Shown here: piece by piece, positions 6,662 to 12,535 of the stretch | Layout of the letters: every line of letters starts with the position of its first letter | How positions within the stretch are numbered: position 1 is the first letter of the stretch | Assembly: GCA_937915835.1 (NCBI GenBank) | Contig: CALGHA010000082.1 | Span: 1-12,535 of the forward strand | Direction of reading: 5' to 3' | Length of the DNA: 12,535 nucleotides | From: an uncultured Fretibacterium sp. | GTDB taxonomy: Bacteria > Synergistota > Synergistia > Synergistales > Aminobacteriaceae | Translations under genes and position numbers: made by a program | Notes under the pieces: model-generated | What the model was told of the DNA's origin: nothing | Databases searched by the model: none | What the model saw: the letters and a program-made list of their open reading frames with translations, nothing else

Positions 6662-8533
6662 ATGAAGAAACGTGTATTTATTCTCGTCTCAATCATCGCA
6701 ATCGCTCTCATCGTCTCGTTCACTCCGAAAGAGAGCGCGCCTGTTACGGGTTCTGCAACCGCTGACGGCTTCGGAGGAAAGGACGCAATCACAGTAACAG
6801 TTTCAGTTCGGGACAACAAGATTATTGCTGTCGATGCTCAAGGTCCGAAAGAGACTGTCGGAATTGGTTCGGTTGCGCTTGAGAAACTTCCGGCACAAAT
6901 GGTCGAGGAGAATAATATTCAGATTGACGGCATAACAGGGGCTACGTTCAGCTCAACGGGAGTGTTACAGGGAGCAGAAGCGGCATTGAAAGCGGCAGGA
7001 CTTAATCCCGAAGACTTCAAGAAGGCTGAAGTTGTGAAAGTCGCTGAAGAGAAAACTTTTGACACCGACATTGCTATAGTTGGAGCTGGCGGTGCTGGAA
7101 TGGTCGCAGCTATTGTGGCGGCTGATGCTGGGAAAAATGTAATTCTCATCGAGAAGCAAGCCATCGTCGGCGGAAACTCTGCACGTGCAACCGGAGGAAT
7201 GAACGCTACACATACTCCCGAACAGGATAAAAACGAGTTCACCGAGAATGCTGGAGTTGAGAAGACATTAAAAGCCGCTGAGAACTTCGCGGATAATGAA
7301 ATAATCTCAAAATTGGCCGAGACCGTAAAAACTCAATGGGAAGCTTATAAAGCTGAGCCGAAAGGATATTTTGACTCGATTGAGCTTATGCAGTTGGATT
7401 CACTTATCGGCGGACATGGCATTAATAATCCTGAGCTCGTGAAAACTTTTGCTGAGAACGCGGCAGGAGCTATTGAGTGGCTGAAGACGATTAAGATTGA
7501 TTTGACTTCGGTCGGAGCATTCGGAGGAGCTTCGGTTAAGCGTATTCACAGGCCTCTTGACGAGAATAAAAAGGTTGTCTCTGTTGGAGCTTACATGATA
7601 CCGAGACTTGAAGCGGCATGCAGAGCACGTAAGAACATCACGATATTAATTTCGACGACGGCCGAGAAAATTTTGACTGATGACAGCGGCAAAGTTTCAG
7701 GAATTTACGCGGTCAACTCTGACGGAGATGAAATCACAATCAACTCTAAGGCTGTAATTCTCGCGGCTGGCGGTTTCGGAGCAAATTTAAAGATGGTAGC
7801 TCTGCTTAAACCTGAACTTGACGGCTTCATGACGACCAACGCTCCTGGAATTAACGGAGAAGGTATCGTTATGGCTCAAGAATTGGGCGCGGCTGTGGTT
7901 GACATGAAACAAATCCAAATTCACCCGACTGTTCAGGCTGACACGTCGGCATTAATCACTGAGGGCTTGCGCGGTGACGGAGCAATTCTCGTGAACAAAG
8001 AGGGAAAACGTTTCATCGATGAGACAGGAACACGCGACGTTGTGAGTGCGGCGGAGATTGCACAGACGGGGTCATTCTCATGGCTTGTTGTTGACCAGAA
8101 AATGGCTGATGCTTCGGGCGTAATTAAAGGCTATATCTCTCGCGGCTATACTCTTGAAGGCGACACTTTCGAGCAGCTCGCAAAGACTATTGACGTTCCT
8201 GTTGACGAGTTCACAAAGACTATGAACGCTTGGAACAGATATGTAGCTGAACGTAAAGATCCGGACTTCAACCGTACGAGTTTTGCACAGCCTCTTGATA
8301 AAGCTCCGTTTTACGCGATCAAAGTTACGGCGGGAATTCATCACACAATGGGCGGCCTGAAGATTGACAAAGATGCTCAAGTTCTCAAGGGAGACGGCTC
8401 AATAATTCCGGGACTTTTCGCGGCTGGCGAGATTACAGGAGGAGTTCACGGCGGAAATCGTTTAGGCGGAAATGCTGTAGCTGACTTCGTAATCTTCGGA
8501 AGGATTGCAGGACAAAACGCGGCGAAATTCTAA
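6662..8533 (+). CDS. Exported FMN-binding/FAD-dependent fumarate reductase-like flavoprotein (flavocytochrome c class, no haem domain)
   Basis: An extracytoplasmic reductase that probably uses fumarate or a related unsaturated acid as electron acceptor. Residues 1-20 are a signal or membrane-anchor helix without a lipobox. Residues about 35-110 form an FMN-binding domain with DGITGATFSS; T95 is the expected site for covalent FMN attachment by an ApbE-type transferase. Residues about 134-623 form the FAD domain (DIAIVGAGGAGMVAA; EITGGVHGGNRLGGNA). H421, T433, E434, R458, H560 and R600 match, with the same spacing, the active-site residues H365, T377, E378, R402, H504 and R544 of Shewanella flavocytochrome c3; M375 is replaced by L431. 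There is no CxxCH haem motif, so electrons must arrive through FMN. The ATG at 6662 has AGGAGG (6645-6650) upstream; an in-frame TTG at 6641 overlaps that site and is rejected. Urocanate, acrylate or cinnamate reductase are alternatives, but the conserved set favours fumarate. Confidence 0.9.
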   Translation: MKKRVFILVSIIAIALIVSFTPKESAPVTGSATADGFGGKDAITVTVSVRDNKIIAVDAQGPKETVGIGSVALEKLPAQMVEENNIQIDGITGATFSSTGVLQGAEAALKAAGLNPEDFKKAEVVKVAEEKTFDTDIAIVGAGGAGMVAAIVAADAGKNVILIEKQAIVGGNSARATGGMNATHTPEQDKNEFTENAGVEKTLKAAENFADNEIISKLAETVKTQWEAYKAEPKGYFDSIELMQLDSLIGGHGINNPELVKTFAENAAGAIEWLKTIKIDLTSVGAFGGASVKRIHRPLDENKKVVSVGAYMIPRLEAACRARKNITILISTTAEKILTDDSGKVSGIYAVNSDGDEITINSKAVILAAGGFGANLKMVALLKPELDGFMTTNAPGINGEGIVMAQELGAAVVDMKQIQIHPTVQADTSALITEGLRGDGAILVNKEGKRFIDETGTRDVVSAAEIAQTGSFSWLVVDQKMADASGVIKGYISRGYTLEGDTFEQLAKTIDVPVDEFTKTMNAWNRYVAERKDPDFNRTSFAQPLDKAPFYAIKVTAGIHHTMGGLKIDKDAQVLKGDGSIIPGLFAAGEITGGVHGGNRLGGNAVADFVIFGRIAGQNAAKF

Positions 8534-8555
8534 AATGTGAAAATTTTATCATTGG

Positions 8556-8587
8556 CCGGAGCTTCGTAATGGGAGCTTCGGTTTTTT
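8556..8587 (+). terminator. Rho-independent terminator after the flavoprotein gene
   Basis: CCGGAGCTTC (8556-8565) pairs over 10 positions, two of them G-T, with GGAGCTTCGG (8572-8581) around a 6-base loop, followed by six T. It lies 22 bases after the stop codon and separates the flavoprotein from the GltD-like gene. Confidence 0.88.
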
Positions 8588-8589
8588 GT

Positions 8590-8595
8590 TATAAT
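8590..8595 (+). promoter_or_regulatory. Possible -10 box of the GltD-like gene
   Basis: A perfect TATAAT directly follows the T-tract of the preceding terminator, 29 bases before the ATG. No -35 match is present at 16-18 bases upstream, where the terminator hairpin lies. A leader of only about 20 bases would result. Confidence 0.35.
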
Positions 8596-8624
8596 CTTCG
8601 CAAAAACTCAAGGGGGATAAAATT

Positions 8625-9857
8625 ATGCCGTTACACATTCTCACGGAAGCTGAACGCTGCTTACAGTGTAAGAAGCCTTTATGTCAGCAGGGATGTCCAG
8701 TTCATACGCCAATTCCCGAAGTAATAAAACTTTTCAAAGAACATAAACTTATGGAAGCCGGCGAAATTTTATTTAACAACAACCCGTTATCATTAATTTG
8801 CTCAATGGTCTGCAATCACGCTAAACAATGCGCAGGAAATTGTATACGTGGACGCAAGGACAGCCCGGTACATTTTTCGAGCATTGAGACTTACATATCC
8901 GACATGTATTTAGACCGAATGAAGCCGACAGTTCCCGAAAAGAGAATTGACAAGAGAGTTGCGATTATCGGAGCTGGCCCGGCAGGAATAACTGTAGCTG
9001 TAATTCTCGCGTCAAAAGGTTATCACGTTACAATTTTCGAATGGAAGAGCAAAATCGGCGGAGTTATGCAATACGGAATTCCTGAGTTCAGGCTCGCTAA
9101 AACAATTCTTGACCGTTACGAAAAAAAGCTCGAAGAAATGGGAATACAAATCAGGCTCAACGCAACAATCGGCAGCGTGCTCGTAATCGATAATTTATTC
9201 CGCGACGGTTATAACTCAATTTTCATCGGAACAGGAGCAGAACGTCCGCGAAGTCTGGGAATTAAGGGCGAAAGTTTCGGCAATGTTCATTTTGCTATGA
9301 ATTATCTTGCGAACCCGAAGGCTCATCACTTGGGAAATAAAGTAGCAGTTATCGGTGTCGGAAATGCGGCAATGGACGTAGCACGTACAGCCTTGCGCAA
9401 CGGAACTCAGGAAGTTACGCTTTACGCAATGGGAAAAGAAATCGCGGCGAGTTCAAGCGAGGTAGCTTACGCGAAACTTGACGGCGCGGAAATTGAGACG
9501 GGCATGCAAGTTCAGGAGATTACGGAGGACGGCCCGGTGTTCTGCAAGACGATTTACGACGAGAACGATAATATTATCGGCCATGAGGACGAACGCATTC
9601 AAGTTCACGCAGACTCTACAGTAATATCAATCAGCCAAGTCCCGCGAGGAAAACTTGTACGCACAACAAGCGGCTTAATGGCTGGCGATAACGGCTTGTT
9701 GATCGTCGATGAAAATTACATGACCACGAAAAAGGGCGTGTTCGCGGCCGGAGATGTCGTTACAGGAGCAAAAACGGTTGTACATGCCGTTGACGGAGCG
9801 AAGAAAGCGGCTGAAGCTATGATGAAATTTATGGACGAGAACGATAACGAAGAGTAA
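8625..9857 (+). CDS. GltD-like NAD(P)/FAD oxidoreductase with N-terminal Fe-S region
   Basis: A cytoplasmic flavoprotein related to the glutamate synthase small subunit, which passes electrons between NAD(P)H, FAD and iron-sulphur clusters. The 410 residues hold an N-terminal cluster domain with eight Cys: C12, C15, C20 and C24 (CLQCKKPLCQQGCPV), then C59, C63, C69 and C73 (CSMVCNHAKQCAGNC), enough for two 4Fe-4S clusters. The FAD motif VAIIGAGPAGI is at 112-122, the second Rossmann motif VAVIGVGNAAMDVA at 240-253, and the C-terminal FAD contact GVFAAGDVVTGAKTVVHAV near 370-390. GltD is usually about 470 residues, so this is on the short side. AGGGGG (8611-8616) lies 8 bases before the ATG. 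No glutamate synthase large subunit or NfnA partner is nearby, so it is a stand-alone member whose electron partner is unknown; it is transcribed apart from its neighbours. Confidence 0.88.
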   Translation: MPLHILTEAERCLQCKKPLCQQGCPVHTPIPEVIKLFKEHKLMEAGEILFNNNPLSLICSMVCNHAKQCAGNCIRGRKDSPVHFSSIETYISDMYLDRMKPTVPEKRIDKRVAIIGAGPAGITVAVILASKGYHVTIFEWKSKIGGVMQYGIPEFRLAKTILDRYEKKLEEMGIQIRLNATIGSVLVIDNLFRDGYNSIFIGTGAERPRSLGIKGESFGNVHFAMNYLANPKAHHLGNKVAVIGVGNAAMDVARTALRNGTQEVTLYAMGKEIAASSSEVAYAKLDGAEIETGMQVQEITEDGPVFCKTIYDENDNIIGHEDERIQVHADSTVISISQVPRGKLVRTTSGLMAGDNGLLIVDENYMTTKKGVFAAGDVVTGAKTVVHAVDGAKKAAEAMMKFMDENDNEE

Positions 9858-9865
9858 AAAAATAA

Positions 9866-9895
9866 TCCCCCCGTTTTGAAGCGAGGGGACTTTTT
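9866..9895. terminator. Bidirectional terminator between convergent genes
   Basis: TCCCCCCGT (9866-9874) and GCGAGGGGA (9881-9889) form a 9-position stem with one mismatch and one G-T pair. On the plus strand it is followed by CTTTTT, ending the GltD-like gene. On the minus strand it is followed by TTATTTTTTT, serving the small gene at 9927-10043. Confidence 0.82.
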
Positions 9896-9926
9896 GCACC
9901 GAGTCGTAACAGGAAAGCCCGAAAAT

Positions 9927-10043
9927 TTATTGCATTGACTTCAACATTTCTTGAATATGCTCAGTCGTAAACGGAGGATTTACAGGATAACCGCATGACT
10001 TACACGTAAAACCATCGCTGAATAATTTTTTGCCGCTTTTCAA
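9927..10043 (-). CDS. Small 38-residue CxxC protein of unknown function
   Basis: I do not recognise this gene. It would encode 38 residues, starting MKSGKKLFSDG, with one CxxC pair (C14, C17) in FTCKSCGYPVNPP and ending in a short helix-like segment, EHIQEMLKSMQ. The start is TTG at 10041-10043, supported by a perfect AGGAGG (10052-10057) 8 bases upstream. A bidirectional terminator lies 31 bases past the stop. The CxxCG pattern looks like half of a zinc ribbon, so metal binding would need a dimer or a partner protein. It runs opposite to both neighbours: convergent with the GltD-like gene and divergent from feoAB. Its own ribosome site and terminator argue for a real gene; the short length is the main reason for caution. 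Confidence 0.6.
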   Translation of the reverse strand: MKSGKKLFSDGFTCKSCGYPVNPPFTTEHIQEMLKSMQ

Positions 10044-10164
10044 TTTCGTAACCTCCTGAAAAAATTTGCGTCTTTATGGAGGTTAGAGAGAGTTTTGCTT
10101 ATTTTATCTGCTCCAGACCTCCCAATCTAGAACAGTTCTCGTTAATGCAAGATTACTCATATGG

Positions 10165-10193
10165 TTAGTATAAATTTATTTCGTAATTATAAT
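10165..10193 (+). promoter_or_regulatory. Candidate promoter of feoAB in the divergent intergenic region
   Basis: TATAAT at 10188-10193 is a perfect -10 box, with TTAGTA at 10165-10170 as a weak -35, 17 bases away. The AT-rich stretch also contains a TATAAT on the minus strand (GATATTATAATT), so it may drive the small CxxC gene as well. I see no clear Fur or DtxR box. The rest of the gap (10058-10164) holds only an imperfect inverted repeat, GGAGGT (10078-10083) and ACCTCC (10117-10122), without a T-tract, and the 11-bp palindrome AGAACAGTTCT. Confidence 0.4.
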
Positions 10194-10204
10194 ATCATAA
10201 CTAT

Positions 10205-10228
10205 CAATCAAACATACAATCAAACATA
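10205..10228 (+). repeat. Tandem 12-bp direct repeat in the feoAB leader
   Basis: CAATCAAACATA occurs twice back to back, just downstream of the predicted -10 box and 19 bases before the TTG start. Two identical half-sites on one helical face suggest a regulator site near the transcription start, but they could be simple slippage. No matching regulator is known to me. Confidence 0.6.
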
Positions 10229-10247
10229 AACGGGAGCGCGTTAAAAG

Positions 10248-12264
10248 TTGAACAGTCAAATCAATCTTAAGGAGTTAAAGATTAACGACAGCGCAATTAT
10301 TGATGTCGTCGGAGGACACGGAAGCCTTCGTCAGCATTTTTTAGACATGGGGATTATTCCGGGAGCAAAGGTTAAAATGATACGTTCTGCACCGATTGGA
10401 GATCCCCTCGAAATTCGCATACATGATTACGAGCTGACATTAAGGGCGAACGATGCCGAGAATATCACGATTAAGCCGGTTAGTGAAAAATTTCATGATG
10501 AGAATAAAGATGAAGCCTCACGCAAAAACTTTCAAGTCGAACATCCAGGACTCGGCGAAGAAGGAAAATATCATGTTCAGGGCGAGAGTGAAGCATTACC
10601 TGAAGGGACACAATTAACTTTTGCATTGGCCGGTAACCAGAACTCCGGAAAAACTACGCTGTTCAATCAGCTTACAGGCTCAAACCAAAGGATTGGGAAT
10701 TTTCCGGGCGTTACTGTTGACAGAAAAGACGGCGTAATTAAGGGACATCCTGACACGTTGATTACGGACTTGCCGGGAATTTACTCAATGTCACCTTACA
10801 GCGGCGAAGAAATAGTCTCACGTAATTTCATCCTCGACGAAAAGCCCAAAGCAATAATTAACATCGTCGACGCTACGAATATTGAACGCAATTTATACCT
10901 GACAATTCAGCTTCTAGAAATGCAAGTTCCTATCGTAATCGCCTTAAACATGATGGACGAACTCAGCGGCAACGGAGGCACGATTGACATTAACACTATG
11001 GAAGCATTATTAACCTGTCCGGTAATTCCGATTTCCGCGCTCAAGAATGAAGGAATTGAAGAGCTAGTTCATCACGCCGTCCATATCGCGAAATATCAGG
11101 AGAAGCCGACACGTTACGACTTCTGTGACGAAAACGACCACGACGGAGCAGTTCACAGGTGCTTACATGCAATTTCCCATCTCATTAAAGATCATGCTGA
11201 ACGCGCGGGAATTCCATTAAGATTTGCGGCAAGTAAAGTAATTGAGAATGATAAACTCGTAATGAGCCGTATGGAAAAAGAACGCGGACTTGACCGAAAC
11301 GCAGCGATGGCCGACATGAGATTTAATTTCATACGCTCTCAGAAGCTCGACAGAATTTTAGCGGGGAAATTTACGGCAATTCCTGTTTTCATCGCGGTTA
11401 TGATAGCAATATTTTTTCTCACGTTTAACTTTATCGGCGCATATTTTCAGGAAGTCTTAGAGGGATTAATTGAGAGTTTCACGGCCTCAGCTGATACTTT
11501 CATGACTTCAGCATGCTATTTTTCTTCCTGTCAATTCTTGAGGACAGTGGCTATACTGCGAGGGTTGCGTTTTTCATGGATAAGTTATTGCGTAAAATTG
11601 GCCTTTCAGGACGAAGCATTGTTCCCATATTAATTGGCTTTGGATGTACCGTTCCTGCCGTAATGTCGACGCGAACACTAAACACGGCGGCTTGATAATG
11701 ACGGGATTATATTTGCTGGGAATTTTCACGGGAATTCTTGTTGCGCTTCTTTACAAAGAGACGTTATTCAAGGGTGAAGCTGTTCCGTTCGTGATGGAAC
11801 TTCCGAATTACAGGATACCGGCCGCTAAGAACGTGTTAATGTTAATGTGGGAGAAAGCAAAAGATTTCATTCAACGAGCCTTTACGGTGATATTCTTAGC
11901 GACGGTTATAATCTGGTTCCTTCAGAGCTTCGATTTTCACTTTGGGCTTGCGTCAAGTCCTGATGAGAGTAGTTTAGGCGACTGGAGAATTTGTACGTCG
12001 TTAATCAGCGGATTTTTGGCGAAAGAAAGCGTTGTTTCAACTCTTGAAGTCCTGTTCGGCGAAAATGTCAGTTCCGTAATCTCGTCAGTGTCGGCGGCGG
12101 CTTTACTCGTCTTCAGTCTGCTTTATGCTCCTTGCGTTGCGGCTGTTGCTTCGATTAAGCGAGAGTTAGGCGGAAAATGGGCATTCGGTGTTGTCGTCTG
12201 GCAATGCGTTTTAGCTTGGATTGCGTCGATGATTACGAGAATGATTATAATTTTTGTGATGTAA
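10248..12264 (+). pseudogene. feoB: FeoA-FeoB fusion ferrous iron transporter, broken by three internal deletions
   Basis: FeoB imports Fe2+ across the inner membrane, with a G-protein domain controlling the pore; here a FeoA domain is fused in front. Intact parts in the first frame: FeoA at residues 5-78, then the G domain with G1 GNQNSGKT (129-136), G2 T156, G3 DLPG (174-177), G4 NMMD (234-237), G5 SAL (263-265) and a first membrane helix near 378-396. After residue about 422 (near 11511) the frame changes; MLFFFLSILEDSGYTARVAF and GFGCTVPAVMSTRTL follow in a second frame to about 11680. Near 11685 a third frame takes over (HGGLIMTGLYLLGIFTG) and runs to the stop at 12262-12264. Compared with the family from memory, about 30 residues before LFFFLS, about 30-35 after STRTL (including the MSCSAKLP motif) and about 15-20 before GDWR are missing. 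The start is TTG at 10248, with GGGAG (10232-10236) upstream; an in-frame TAA just before excludes an earlier start. Sequencing or assembly error is possible. Confidence 0.85.
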
Positions 12265-12281
12265 TTTGGAGGTTAATTATT

Positions 12282-12535
12282 ATGAAACAATATCATATAG
12301 CACTAGATGAGAATGACGCTGGACGTTATTGCATTCTTCCCGGAGATCCCGGACGTTGTGAGAAGATAGCGAAATATTTCGATAATCCCTATTTTGTCGC
12401 GTTTAATCGTGAGTTTACGACATGGGCCGGAGAATTAAACGGTGAAAAAGTCCTAGTAACATCAACAGGAATAGGCGGACCTTCTGCGGCTATAGCTATG
12501 GAAGAATTAGCGGCAATCGGCGTAAATACTTTTAT
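12282..12535 (+). CDS. udp: Uridine phosphorylase, N-terminal part (runs off window)
   Basis: Cytoplasmic nucleoside phosphorylase that converts uridine and phosphate to uracil and ribose 1-phosphate for pyrimidine salvage. The 84 visible residues carry the family signatures YCILPGDPGRCEKIAKYF, with the phosphate-binding Gly and Arg, then REFTTWAGELNGEKVLV and STGIGGPSAAIAMEELAAIG. The family is about 250 residues, so about two thirds lies beyond the window. GGAGG (12268-12272) is 9 bases before the ATG and starts only 3 bases after the feoB stop, so it was probably co-transcribed with feoAB or reads through from it. Another phosphorylase of the same fold (purine type) is less likely given the REFTTW and IGGPS context. 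Confidence 0.88.
   Translation, partial: MKQYHIALDENDAGRYCILPGDPGRCEKIAKYFDNPYFVAFNREFTTWAGELNGEKVLVTSTGIGGPSAAIAMEELAAIGVNTF

Noticed and set aside
6919..7242. Long open frames antisense to the flavoprotein gene
   Set aside because: They mirror the codon structure of a well-supported gene and have no ribosome site or family motif; similar shadows opposite the channel, PTS and GltD-like genes were dropped for the same reason.
10078..10122. Inverted repeat GGAGGT/ACCTCC as a riboswitch or terminator
   Set aside because: Only six firm pairs, a loop of more than 30 bases and no T-tract; it matches no riboswitch class I know.
10076..10168. 30-codon plus-strand frame between the small CxxC gene and feoAB
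   Set aside because: No ribosome site, no recognisable similarity, and it overlaps an equally open 18-codon frame on the minus strand (10104-10160).
11513..11695. Middle part of feoB as a separate small gene starting at ATG 11513
   Set aside because: No ribosome site, and its sequence is an internal FeoB segment continuing the upstream protein in a shifted frame.

Overview
The window reads as an ordinary chromosomal stretch of an anaerobic, probably gut-associated bacterium. A TAXI-type TRAP binding protein, an exported FMN/FAD reductase of the flavocytochrome c class, a stand-alone GltD-like oxidoreductase and a FeoA-FeoB fusion together suggest the Synergistota (low confidence; a clostridial Firmicute is the main alternative). 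Shine-Dalgarno sites are strong (AGGAGG or GGAGG before most genes), and three genes appear to start with TTG.

Layout. Positions 1-2925 (minus strand): the N-terminal half of a TAXI solute-binding protein, preceded by a large MscS-family mechanosensitive channel whose 3' end has been partly duplicated in tandem. Positions 2926-3208: a divergent regulatory region with a promoter and an inverted repeat. Positions 3209-6520 (plus): a two-gene operon for phosphorylating uptake of beta-glucosides (PTS EIIBCA) and hydrolysis of the 6-phospho-glucoside (GH1), closed by a hairpin terminator. Positions 6662-8533: an exported fumarate-reductase-like flavoprotein with its own terminator. Positions 8625-9857: a GltD-like NAD(P)/FAD/Fe-S oxidoreductase, ending at a terminator that also works in the other direction for a 38-codon minus-strand gene at 9927-10043. 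Positions 10248-12264: feoA-feoB, broken by two frameshifting gaps and one in-frame gap in its membrane part. Positions 12282-12535: the start of uridine phosphorylase, running off the window.

The genes do not form one pathway. The clear functional unit is the PTS/phospho-beta-glucosidase pair. The flavoprotein and the GltD-like enzyme are both redox proteins of anaerobic metabolism but are separated by a terminator. I see no defence system, CRISPR array, insertion sequence, tRNA or rRNA. The points most worth a second look are the multiply deleted feoB, the small CxxC protein, the duplicated 3' end of the channel gene, a 22-bp dispersed intergenic repeat, and the complete fumarate-type active site in the exported flavoprotein.
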